Shown here one piece after another: positions 56,196 through 64,000 of a stretch of 64,000 nucleotides of DNA. Position numbers and translations under genes: made by a program. Source of the DNA: Lactobacillus kimbladii (GTDB taxonomy: Bacteria > Bacillota > Bacilli > Lactobacillales > Lactobacillaceae); the NCBI RefSeq assembly GCF_000970755.1, contig NZ_KQ034007.1, forward strand, positions 696,240-760,239. The letters are read 5' to 3'. The notes beneath the pieces were generated by a model that saw only the letters and a list, made by a program, of their open reading frames with translations, was not told where the DNA came from and ran no database searches. How positions within the stretch are numbered: the first letter of the stretch is position 1; every line of letters begins with the position of its first letter.

Positions 56196-56322
56196 GCGGT
56201 TGATAAATGGGTGTTTCAAATGATATCTAAAAGCAAAAATTAAATTATTTTTAACTTTTTTGTGTACTTTTTTAAATAAGATGATAAAATACTTAATAAT
56301 TAATTTTAAGGAGGAAAAAGCA

Positions 56323-56391
56323 ATGAGGCGAATTAGCAATCAGCATATTTCGATTTTGTCACAAATTATTTTGCTGACAATGTATACCTAA
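56323..56391 (+). CDS. 22-residue upstream ORF (leader peptide candidate)
   Basis: ATG 56323 sits behind a perfect AAGGAGG and encodes MRRISNQHISILSQIILLTMYT before TAA 56391: a basic start and then hydrophobic residues. It ends 27 bases before the next gene, which has its own AAAGGAG. I see no terminator between them. It may be a leader peptide governing the membrane protein, or a tiny hydrophobic protein of its own. Confidence 0.55.
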   Translation: MRRISNQHISILSQIILLTMYT

Positions 56392-56418
56392 GCACTATTA
56401 TATTAAAGGAGTACAAAT

Positions 56419-57507
56419 ATGGCTGATACAACCAATACTAACAAACTAACAGTAAAAACTTTTCTTAACAACATTTTAGCAGGAACTGCAACGGGAATAA
56501 TCGTGGGTTTGATTCCAAATGCGGTTGTCAGTGCAATTTTAAAGCTATTTGGTCAAAATTCAGTAACGGCATCTATTAACCAGGCGTTATTGATTTTTCA
56601 ATGTGCTACACCTTTGCTAATTGGGGCATTAATTGCCATTCAATTTAAAATGGTTCCACTGGACGTTGCAATTGTGGGTGCCGCCGCTTATGTTGGTTCT
56701 GGTGTTACAAAATTTGTACCACAAATTGTGAACCCTGCTACTAAAGCTCAAGGTGTCTTTGTTTCGGCAGGAACAGGCGATCTTATTAATACCATGATTA
56801 CGGCTGGCTTAGCCGTAGGGCTTTTATTAATGGTTGGTCAACGTTTTGGCTCTGTCAAAATTGTTGCAGCTCCGATTGTTGTTGGTGGAGGAGCAGGTTG
56901 GATCGGCATGATGATTTTGCCATATGTAAGCAAAATCACCACCTGGCTTGGGTCAGTAATTAATTCCTTTACTAATTTACAGCCAATATTAATGTGTATT
57001 TTAATTTCCTGTATGTTTGCAATTTTGATAATTTCACCAATATCAACTGTGGCAATTGGAATGGCTATACAATTAAATGGTCTTTCGGCAGGTGCAGCAG
57101 CAATGGGAGTCGCGGCAACGACACTGGTATTGGTCGTCCATTCTTGGCGAACTAATAAATCAGGGGTTACTATTGCAATTGCATTGGGGGCAATGAAAAT
57201 GATGATGCCCAATCTTTTCAGGCATCCAGTTATTGTTTTACCAACATTAATTACAGCAGCGCTTTCCGCTATTCCAGTGGCTCTATTTCACGTTAGTGGC
57301 ACTCCAGCTTCTGCTGGTTTCGGTCTCGTTGGCCTGGTAGGGCCTCTTGCATCCTTAGATGCTGGCAAAGCGAGTATTAATATTGTAATGGCCTTGATTG
57401 TCTGGATAGTATTTCCAGTTCTAGTAGCAATGGTATGCCGTTTCCTCTTTGAAAAGGTCTTTCATGTTTATGATGAAAAGGTAGCTTTTGCTTATCTAGG
57501 TGAATAA
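56419..57507 (+). CDS. PTS_EIIC_2-family membrane transporter
   Basis: A 362-residue protein with about ten hydrophobic segments, of the PF13303 (PTS_EIIC_2) type. It has the short polar N-terminus before NNILAGTATGIIVGLIPNA and later VHSWRTNKSGVT and VSGTPASAGFGLVGLVGP. Family members resemble the IIC membrane core but lack IIA/IIB domains and have no proven sugar substrate. It starts at ATG 56419 behind AAAGGAG. No IIB or IIA gene adjoins it, so it may work without phosphorylation or borrow partners. Confidence 0.8.
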   Translation: MADTTNTNKLTVKTFLNNILAGTATGIIVGLIPNAVVSAILKLFGQNSVTASINQALLIFQCATPLLIGALIAIQFKMVPLDVAIVGAAAYVGSGVTKFVPQIVNPATKAQGVFVSAGTGDLINTMITAGLAVGLLLMVGQRFGSVKIVAAPIVVGGGAGWIGMMILPYVSKITTWLGSVINSFTNLQPILMCILISCMFAILIISPISTVAIGMAIQLNGLSAGAAAMGVAATTLVLVVHSWRTNKSGVTIAIALGAMKMMMPNLFRHPVIVLPTLITAALSAIPVALFHVSGTPASAGFGLVGLVGPLASLDAGKASINIVMALIVWIVFPVLVAMVCRFLFEKVFHVYDEKVAFAYLGE

Positions 57508-57572
57508 TTGTAATTATTTAATTCTGTCATAAAAAAACCAATCCTTATTTACACCAATTTATTTTAAGCATC

Positions 57573-57618
57573 AAAAAACTCGTGAAAAAATAATTTTGTT
57601 TTATTCACGAGTTTTTAT
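57573..57618. terminator. Bidirectional terminator between PTS_EIIC_2 and pgmB
   Basis: A perfect 13-bp stem (AAAAACTCGTGAA / TTCACGAGTTTTT) has A/T tracts on both sides and serves convergent genes. Confidence 0.88.
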
Positions 57619-57632
57619 TTGTAAACTGATTC

Positions 57633-58298
57633 CTAATTTAAATTAAATTTTTCCCATGCAGTTTCGATTTGATCATAATTTAATGCTGCTGTCTTAGGAA
57701 AAAGTAATTTAGCATCTTTTAGATCCGTTTTAGAGCCAACGCCAACTGATAAAGCACCTGACTCGTTGATAGCAGTGATACCTGCAATTGAATCTTCAAT
57801 ACCTACGCAATCTTGTGGTTTGAGATTAATTGCTTCAGCGGCGGCAATAAAAATGTCTGGTGCTGGTTTACCAGCGGCAACTGTACTGGGATCTGCAATA
57901 GCATCAAATGCATCTGTCAATTGTAATTTTTCCAAAATGAATGGACCATTTAAACTAGCAGAAGCCAAAGATAGTTTAACGTTATTTTTCTTAAGGGCTG
58001 AAATTAATTCACTAATTCCAGGTAAGATATTAGCAGGGGTTAAACTAGCTAGTAAATTCCGAAAAATATTGTTTTTTTCAGTGGTCATTTCATTAAATTT
58101 TTCTTGTGACACGGAGATATTTAAAAATTTTAAGATTGCCTTTAAAGAATCTGTTCGGCTGACACCTTTTGTTTGTTTTTCAAGTTCATCTGGCAATTCA
58201 AGATTAAAATGAATTTTGATTAATTTTCTCCAAGCTTGGAAATGGTATACGGATGTATCTGCAATGACTCCATCTAGATCAAAGAGAACGCCTTTCAT
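57633..58298 (-). CDS. pgmB: Beta-phosphoglucomutase
   Basis: A 221-residue HAD enzyme converting beta-glucose-1-P to glucose-6-P. Motif I is FDLDGVIADT (nucleophile Asp8, acid/base Asp10), the cap has GVSRTDSL (the substrate-binding His/Arg region), motif II SLASAS and motif IV GIEDSIAGI. GVSR.DSL and ESGALSVGVG are specific to beta-PGM rather than general HAD phosphatases. It overlaps the GH78 stop by 20 bases as the last gene of that operon. No sugar phosphorylase that would supply beta-glucose-1-P is in the window. Confidence 0.9.
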   Translation of the reverse strand: MKGVLFDLDGVIADTSVYHFQAWRKLIKIHFNLELPDELEKQTKGVSRTDSLKAILKFLNISVSQEKFNEMTTEKNNIFRNLLASLTPANILPGISELISALKKNNVKLSLASASLNGPFILEKLQLTDAFDAIADPSTVAAGKPAPDIFIAAAEAINLKPQDCVGIEDSIAGITAINESGALSVGVGSKTDLKDAKLLFPKTAALNYDQIETAWEKFNLN

Positions 58299-61098
58299 TT
58301 AAAAACTTCCTTTCACTTGTTACTGGCGTAGTATCAAGTATTTTCTTAATTTGGTTAAAATCTTCGTCTGAAATATTAATAAATGGCAACAGACTATTCA
58401 ATTCTACCATAGAATTTTCACCAAATTTTTTGAGATTATCGGGATCTTGCAAAAAGTCAAAAACAGTATTGATTGGTCTTAGCTGTTTAACCAGTTCCGG
58501 ATCACCCATTATTAGTTTGACTGGCATGTTGATATTGTAGTATTCAATATAACTGTTTTCAGGCACATAGGAAATTGTAAAATCACCGTTAGTCAATTCC
58601 AAAGGTAAATATGCTCGCTTGCCATTAATTTCTACTTTATCCTTCACTCTAGGTAATTTTACAGTCACTTTTTGACCAAAGGGAATGCTAAGGTTGACCT
58701 TAATAGTATGTTGGGCATCAGCTTCAAGTTGGTAAGCCATTTTGAGATCACCGTATGAACTGTGGTAGTGACCTGAAATCTTTTTCAACCGGTAATCAAA
58801 TTGGGGTGCAAAAAGCACGTTTTGATAGCCATTGGTTTGTTTTCTTAGTCCCAAAACTTGTTGATAAACCCACTGCATAATAGCACCGATTGAATAGTGA
58901 TTAAGGGAGTTCATCCCTTCCGGATTCATTGAGCCATCTGGCAAGACTGAGTTCCAGCGTTCCCAAATAGTAGTAGCACCCAAATTAACTTCATAGAGCC
59001 AGCTTGGAAAATCTTCGTTGAGAAAAATTTCTGTTGCTAATTTATGTTCGCCATTCTCAGATAAAACCTGACAAATAAAGGGCGTTCCAATAAAGCCAGT
59101 TTGTAAATGATTGTTGTCCTTTTTTAGCCTCTGAACGAGATCCTTAACAACGCGTTTTTTCTGTTCTTTTGGTACCAGATTAAAATGAAGGGCTAGGGCA
59201 TATGCAGTTTGTGTATCAATTGCTAGACGGCCATTTTTAGTAATAAATTCAGCTCTAATAGCTTTTTTAATGGTTTGGGCTTGTTGTTCATACTTTTGAG
59301 CATCAGTGGTATTACCCAAAATTTTTGCTGCTTGAGCAACAATCCAACTGGAATAAGCGTAATAAACCGAGGCAATATAATCTTCATCGGTCTTTCCACT
59401 AGGAACCGCAGGGTTTTCACCATCTAAAGACAGCCAATCGCCAAATTGAAAGCAACCAGTCCAAAGGTTCTTGGTAGTGGTTGCTTGACTGATCCAATCT
59501 ACCCAGGCTTTCATACTAGAATAGTTTTGCCTTAAAATAGCGGGATCAGCTGTTGCTTGATAGGCAGTCCACGGGATAACAGTCGCTGCATCACCCCAAA
59601 TTGCTGCACCACCACTGTCATTTCCCATAGCTGGCGCGTACATTGTTAGCATACCGTTATGCGCAGCCTGTTCAATTTTCATATCTTTAGCATATTTTTT
59701 AAAAAAAGGATAGGCATTCATGTTTAAGATGGCAGTGCTGGCAAAAATGTCGGCATCCCCAGACCAGCCTAAACGCTCATCTCGTTGCGGACAGTCTGTT
59801 GGAACATCAAAGAAGTTGCTTTTTTGACTCCATAAAACGTTTTGAAGCAGGCGATTAACTTTGGCATTAGTGGTTTTTATACTACCAGTAATTTCAAGAT
59901 CGGAATAAATTACCGCTGCCCTGAAATCATCTTTTCTTAAGGGGTGGGAATTGCCGGAGACTTTGACATAGCGGTAACCGTAGTAGGTAAAATGTGGTCT
60001 GATCCATTTTTGTTTACCGTTTGAAATATAATGAAAAGCAGCACGAGCCTCGCGCAGATTATCCCGGTAAAAATTGCCGTCTTGTAGGATTTCTCCCATT
60101 TGCAGCTTGATTTCCTTGCCAGCTGATTTGTGATTGTAAAATTCGGGCCAACCAGCATGATTTTGACCAAAATCAAGAACAGTTTCACCTTTAGGAGTGT
60201 GAATAATTTCTTTAACAGGTAAATATTCCTTTACTTTTAATGGCAGGCTTAGACGGTCATGCAATATATCTTTAGAATGATGCAATATAATTGCCGGTTG
60301 CCAATCAATTATTTTCTTGGTAGCGTCAAAGTCTTCACCATAATAAATGGCTGATTTGGTTATTTTACCAGCAGTAGTTTGCCATGAGGCGTCGGTATTT
60401 ATTATCTGACTGCTGCCATCATCATAATCGATATGCAACTCAGCGATAGCCATTTGCTGGTCACCATAAATGCAACCTTTACCGCCATCAAAGCCAAAGT
60501 TGCCCTTGTACCAACCATCACCAAGGGAAACCAAAAGTTCCTGCTGTGACTTTTCCTTCAGCATCTTAGTTACATCATAAGTTTGAATCTGTATTAGCTT
60601 ATCATAAGCTGTGACACCAGGTGCGAGAAACTCATCACCAATTTTTTGCTTGTTCAAATAAGCTTCGTAAACACCTAAACCGCTAATATAAAGACGTGCA
60701 TTAACAACTTTTTTAGGTAAAGTAAATTTCTTCTTTAAAAGTGTATTTTGAATATCTTTATTTTCGTTGCCAATCCATTCGGCTGTGAAAGTCTCATTCA
60801 TCTTACCAGTTTCAAAGAAACTTTTTGCGCTTGTTTGAGTATCATCGCTTTTTAACCAAACAGTAACTTTATATCTCGTGCGCGGTTTAAGCTCCAATTC
60901 AAAGTCAAAATAATTGTTATCATATTGTTGCCACTGACTGTCAAAAATTGGTTTATTTGAATCAATTGTTATTCTTTTTTGAATATTGCTTGAAATCTGA
61001 CTCGCTTCAGCGCTGAACTCAATTCTCAAATGATTGTCTAAGTCATAACCAAGAGGTTCGGTATAGTGGTTGACTAAAATATCTTTGATTTTTAACAT
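58279..61098 (-). CDS. ramA: GH78 alpha-L-rhamnosidase
   Basis: A 939-residue cytoplasmic glycosidase (no signal peptide). It has N-terminal beta-sandwich domains (about 1-370, fibronectin-like then concanavalin-like), the catalytic (alpha/alpha)6 barrel (about 410-780) with the hallmark DVPTDCPQRDERLGWSGDADIF (general acid Glu/Asp), and a C-terminal sandwich (about 785-860). The last 75 residues form an extra helical segment (INMPVKLIMGDPELVKQL onward) unlike the usual end. It would release L-rhamnose from rutinose- or neohesperidose-type plant glycosides. The GH3 gene lies 12 bases upstream. Confidence 0.9.
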   Translation of the reverse strand: MLKIKDILVNHYTEPLGYDLDNHLRIEFSAEASQISSNIQKRITIDSNKPIFDSQWQQYDNNYFDFELELKPRTRYKVTVWLKSDDTQTSAKSFFETGKMNETFTAEWIGNENKDIQNTLLKKKFTLPKKVVNARLYISGLGVYEAYLNKQKIGDEFLAPGVTAYDKLIQIQTYDVTKMLKEKSQQELLVSLGDGWYKGNFGFDGGKGCIYGDQQMAIAELHIDYDDGSSQIINTDASWQTTAGKITKSAIYYGEDFDATKKIIDWQPAIILHHSKDILHDRLSLPLKVKEYLPVKEIIHTPKGETVLDFGQNHAGWPEFYNHKSAGKEIKLQMGEILQDGNFYRDNLREARAAFHYISNGKQKWIRPHFTYYGYRYVKVSGNSHPLRKDDFRAAVIYSDLEITGSIKTTNAKVNRLLQNVLWSQKSNFFDVPTDCPQRDERLGWSGDADIFASTAILNMNAYPFFKKYAKDMKIEQAAHNGMLTMYAPAMGNDSGGAAIWGDAATVIPWTAYQATADPAILRQNYSSMKAWVDWISQATTTKNLWTGCFQFGDWLSLDGENPAVPSGKTDEDYIASVYYAYSSWIVAQAAKILGNTTDAQKYEQQAQTIKKAIRAEFITKNGRLAIDTQTAYALALHFNLVPKEQKKRVVKDLVQRLKKDNNHLQTGFIGTPFICQVLSENGEHKLATEIFLNEDFPSWLYEVNLGATTIWERWNSVLPDGSMNPEGMNSLNHYSIGAIMQWVYQQVLGLRKQTNGYQNVLFAPQFDYRLKKISGHYHSSYGDLKMAYQLEADAQHTIKVNLSIPFGQKVTVKLPRVKDKVEINGKRAYLPLELTNGDFTISYVPENSYIEYYNINMPVKLIMGDPELVKQLRPINTVFDFLQDPDNLKKFGENSMVELNSLLPFINISDEDFNQIKKILDTTPVTSERKFLNERRSL

Positions 61099-61110
61099 TG
61101 ATTTTCCTCT

Positions 61111-62814
61111 TTATAAATGAGTTTCAAAATGGCCACAGAATGGATCTACAGGGCTTTGTCCGGTGAATTTTTCATGTCCCATCATTTTTTCTAGAAGAGC
61201 ATCAATTGTGACATCATTGCCTGTATAAGCATTAATGTAAGTTGAAACCATTGGAATATCGAACAGGTGATAGGGATTACAAGTAGAAACAAAAACTGTA
61301 GGGATGCTTTTCATGAACCACGGAGCGTCCGCTGCCATTAGATGAATCCAATCAAGTCTGGTTGTGGTCTGATTGCTTGCCGTTTCAACGTTAGCCACAT
61401 AAAATGCCAGGTCAAACTGATCTTTTTCATATTGCACTCCACCTTCGAAAACCTCTTTAAAATTAAGATTTTTCCGATCAAAAACTGTAACTTTAAATCC
61501 CTTTTCTGTCAGTTTCTCCTTAAATTTTGCGGTTACCTTACCGCCTTCTTTAAAACCACCATCGTCTGTATCACCTAAAACCACTAAACGAACACGGGGA
61601 TATTTTTCTGGTGTAATAGGCAATAATTTGTCGCGCTCTTTAACTAAAGTAACAGATTCTTTTGCTACTTTGGCGGCCAATTTTTCATGTTCTGCCAATT
61701 TTAAATCAATTTCTTGCGATGCAGGTTCGCAAAGGTTATTTTTTGTATCCATCACGCCTTGTGCGACTTTAGTGGCAATTATTCTGGTAACAGCTTCATC
61801 GAGTCGCGTCATTGAAATCTTGCCACTTTTGACTGCGTCAGTCACAAATTGATAGTCTTCATCGATATCCTTGTTGAATAAGATCATGTCGATACCCGCA
61901 TTAATGGTTGCAGGTAAGGCTTCTGAACGTGGCAAAATTGCATTGTATCCGATCATTGGTGTGGCATCAGTTATTGTGAGACCATTAAAATGCAAAACAG
62001 TGCGCAAAAGGCCATCAATTAGCAATTTGGAAGTAGATGCAGGACGTAAATCCTTATCTTCAATACCAGGTTGTAAGCGACGTTCCCAAGCTGGTTGCAT
62101 AATGTGGGCAATCATGACAGCAGGCAGACCATTTTGAATTAAATGATGATAGATTTGCCCGTAAGATTCCATCCATTTGTCAGCAGGCAAGGAGTTAATT
62201 GAGCTCAAGAGGTGTTGGTCGCGTTCATCAACGCCGTCTCCAGGGAAGTGTTTAGCTACCGGAATAACATGATTAGCCTTAAGACCTTTGATTTGTGAAT
62301 CAGACATTCTGATGACACGCTCTTTATTGCTGCCAAATGTGCGCACATTCATGATCGGGTTACGGAAGTTTTGGTCTAAATCAACAATTGGTGCAAAAGA
62401 CATGTTGCCGCCAACTTGTTTTGCTTCATAGCCTGATACATCCCCTAAATTATATGCATTCTGTTCGTCATCCGTAGCGGCAACCTGTAAGGGTCTGCCA
62501 AACCATGTGCCTTCAGTTAATAAACCATTGCCGCCAGCTTCCAAATTAGCAGCAATGAACAGGGGCGTTTGACTTGCTTTCTGCGAAACAGCAATTTCGC
62601 GCTGCAATTTTTGGGCTTTATCAGGCCGGTACATGATGCCACCTGGTTGATATTTTTTAACAAACTCTGTTAAGTCAGTGTTGTCTTCATCCTCACCAAT
62701 TACAAAGAAAAGTTGTCCTATTTTAGCTGAAAGTGGCATGTTAGTTACTTTATTTTTGACAAAATCAATTTCTGCGCTTGATAAGTTGTACGGACTTTGA
62801 GTTAAATCAGTCAT
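61111..62814 (-). CDS. GH3 family glycosidase (NagZ-like motif)
   Basis: About 567 residues, cytoplasmic. The (beta/alpha)8 barrel carries KHFPGDGVDERDQH, the His/Asp dyad of the NagZ branch, and a nucleophile Asp in GLTITDATPM; a second alpha/beta domain covers about 375-560. The frame opens at ATG 62856, but GGGAGGAAA precedes ATG 62814. The family includes beta-N-acetylhexosaminidases and beta-glucosidases, and the substrate is not clear. First gene of the operon with GH78 and pgmB, divergent from an AraC regulator. It may remove the glucose left after derhamnosylation. Confidence 0.83.
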   Translation of the reverse strand: MTDLTQSPYNLSSAEIDFVKNKVTNMPLSAKIGQLFFVIGEDEDNTDLTEFVKKYQPGGIMYRPDKAQKLQREIAVSQKASQTPLFIAANLEAGGNGLLTEGTWFGRPLQVAATDDEQNAYNLGDVSGYEAKQVGGNMSFAPIVDLDQNFRNPIMNVRTFGSNKERVIRMSDSQIKGLKANHVIPVAKHFPGDGVDERDQHLLSSINSLPADKWMESYGQIYHHLIQNGLPAVMIAHIMQPAWERRLQPGIEDKDLRPASTSKLLIDGLLRTVLHFNGLTITDATPMIGYNAILPRSEALPATINAGIDMILFNKDIDEDYQFVTDAVKSGKISMTRLDEAVTRIIATKVAQGVMDTKNNLCEPASQEIDLKLAEHEKLAAKVAKESVTLVKERDKLLPITPEKYPRVRLVVLGDTDDGGFKEGGKVTAKFKEKLTEKGFKVTVFDRKNLNFKEVFEGGVQYEKDQFDLAFYVANVETASNQTTTRLDWIHLMAADAPWFMKSIPTVFVSTCNPYHLFDIPMVSTYINAYTGNDVTIDALLEKMMGHEKFTGQSPVDPFCGHFETHL

Positions 62815-62950
62815 ATTTTCCTCCCAAATTTTGAAAAGTCTTGCTTTGTTCTTCATTTTAACTTAATGTAAAAAAGTAAACTATTGTTAAATTACATGAT
62901 AAAACTGTCTATTTCACAGAATTTAAGTCACTAATTAAAAGGGATCAAAA

Positions 62951-63961
62951 ATGCATGAAAAAATAATTCAAATGTTACGCCAGAATAATGGCTTTCGCGA
63001 CTGGAATACTATGTTGCAAGATTTTAAATCAGGTGACTTTAAATTAAAAGTTGCTGGTCGTATTAATAGTGAACCTATTTATGAATTCTTTAATACATAT
63101 TCAGATAACTTCGTCTTAAACAGTAGTTCTATTACAATTTCTGTTCAGCCTGTACAATCATATATTCCTTTTCACGTTCATGATTATGTAGAAATTAATA
63201 TACCTTTAGTAGGTAATTGTGTCGTAGTAACAGAGCATGAGCGTATTAAAGTTAATCAGGATAATATGATTTTTATCGGTATCAAAACTCCTCACAAAGT
63301 AGAACCAATTGGTAAAAATGGTGTAGTTTTAAATATTGAGCTCCGAACCTCTGCTTTTTCTCTAAATGAACTTGATTTTTTACAATCAAAGGGTAAGGGC
63401 GTTTCAATTTCCAACTTGCTTTTTTCTTTATTGTCAGACGAAGATCATGGTGAAGGGCGATATAGTCTGTTCGAGATTGACCATGATTCCAAAATTACTG
63501 CTATTATTTACGATATCATTGACGAATATTATGATGACAAAATTCAGTCTGACCAGATCATTAAATTAGAAATGTTGACTATGTTTTCCTTACTCATCAG
63601 AAAAACTTTTTATCGTGAAGCTCAAGTCACTGACTCAAAAAAGAAAAACAATAATTTGCTTTCCTTGTTACTTTACATTGAAAAAAATTATTCTGATATC
63701 ACATTGGAGCAAATGGCGCAGCATTTTGGCTTTAATCCTAATTATTTATCAGATTATTTAAAAAATGAAACTGGATTGTCATTTATTAAACTGGTTCAGT
63801 TGCAAAGGGTGAATGTCGCCGCAAAATACTTGACCTACACTAAGGCTTCAATCGAAAAGATTGCTGCCAGAGTAGGATATGAAAATGCGTCCTATTTTTA
63901 TAAAATTTTTAGACATTACTTTGGCATTTCTCCAGCAAAATACCGTTCTAATACCAGATGA
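62951..63961 (+). CDS. AraC-family transcriptional regulator
   Basis: 336 residues. An N-terminal cupin-type sensor domain (about 55-150, with FHVHDYVEINIP, a typical sugar-binding arm) precedes two C-terminal HTH motifs (about 225-330: LEQMAQHFGFNPNYLSDYLK and IEKIAARVGYENASYFYKIFRHYFG). It is divergent from the GH3-GH78-pgmB operon with 136 bases between, so it probably activates that operon in response to the plant glycoside or its product. The shared region has an inverted repeat-like ATGTAA...TTACAT around 62867-62898, not proven. The window ends 39 bases beyond the stop with nothing recognisable. Confidence 0.9.
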   Translation: MHEKIIQMLRQNNGFRDWNTMLQDFKSGDFKLKVAGRINSEPIYEFFNTYSDNFVLNSSSITISVQPVQSYIPFHVHDYVEINIPLVGNCVVVTEHERIKVNQDNMIFIGIKTPHKVEPIGKNGVVLNIELRTSAFSLNELDFLQSKGKGVSISNLLFSLLSDEDHGEGRYSLFEIDHDSKITAIIYDIIDEYYDDKIQSDQIIKLEMLTMFSLLIRKTFYREAQVTDSKKKNNNLLSLLLYIEKNYSDITLEQMAQHFGFNPNYLSDYLKNETGLSFIKLVQLQRVNVAAKYLTYTKASIEKIAARVGYENASYFYKIFRHYFGISPAKYRSNTR

Positions 63962-64000
63962 TAGCCTCTTTTTTCGATTTCTTATTTTCCTAAAATCTGT

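Overview
The window looks like the chromosome of an AT-rich Lactobacillaceae bacterium, most likely Lactobacillus in the strict sense. Support comes from the very low GC, the strong AGGAGG-type ribosome sites, the order yebC - comG operon - ytxK - ackA, a tmRNA whose tag ends in YALAA, a GlpO-type glycerol-3-phosphate oxidase, and an unusually dense set of sugar phosphotransferase systems (PTS). The number of PTS and plant-glycoside genes would fit a gut, insect or plant-associated species (for example the bee-gut group), but that is inference.

Layout. 1-11 kb: the end of an ABC-2 exporter operon, an orphan antitoxin-like gene, a copper-resistance operon (cupredoxin + P1B ATPase) behind two perfect cop boxes, then two minus-strand ABC systems (an ABC-2 type and an FtsX/MacB type) and a Cof-type phosphatase. 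11-20 kb: a YjeM-type amino acid permease, yebC, a complete comG operon including a very short comGG, the ytxK methyltransferase and ackA. 20-24 kb: tmRNA with an integrase immediately at its 3' end, a DUF4352 lipoprotein (integrated-element remnant) and a frameshifted MFS gene. 24-29 kb: RpiR regulator, GH1 6-phospho-beta-glucosidase and a beta-glucoside PTS IIBCA. 28.7-33 kb: LysR regulator and glpK-glpO. 33-44 kb: manA, a two-component system, SPFH protein and LTA synthase, VanZ-like protein, pgi, and a DHA2 drug exporter behind a leader peptide/terminator.

43.8-64 kb is a glycan-foraging block. A lactose/cellobiose-type PTS (IIB-IIC-IIA) is followed by a GH1 enzyme whose acid/base glutamate is a glutamine, as in plant myrosinases, and by a PRD regulator. 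Next is a LevR-type sigma-54 activator followed by a textbook -24/-12 promoter, a mannose-class PTS IIA-IIB-IIC-IID and a GH32 fructan hydrolase. A PTS_EIIC_2 membrane protein follows, preceded by a 22-codon leader ORF. Last, a minus-strand GH3 - GH78 rhamnosidase - beta-phosphoglucomutase operon lies divergent from an AraC regulator.

Together the sugar genes import beta-glucosides and fructosides as phosphates, split them in the cytoplasm, and feed glucose-6-P, fructose and mannose derivatives through manA and pgi to glycolysis and acetate (ackA). The most unusual observations are the Gln-for-Glu GH1 enzyme, the drug-exporter attenuator candidate, the uORF at 56.3 kb, the palindrome at the end of rpiR and the tmRNA-adjacent island.
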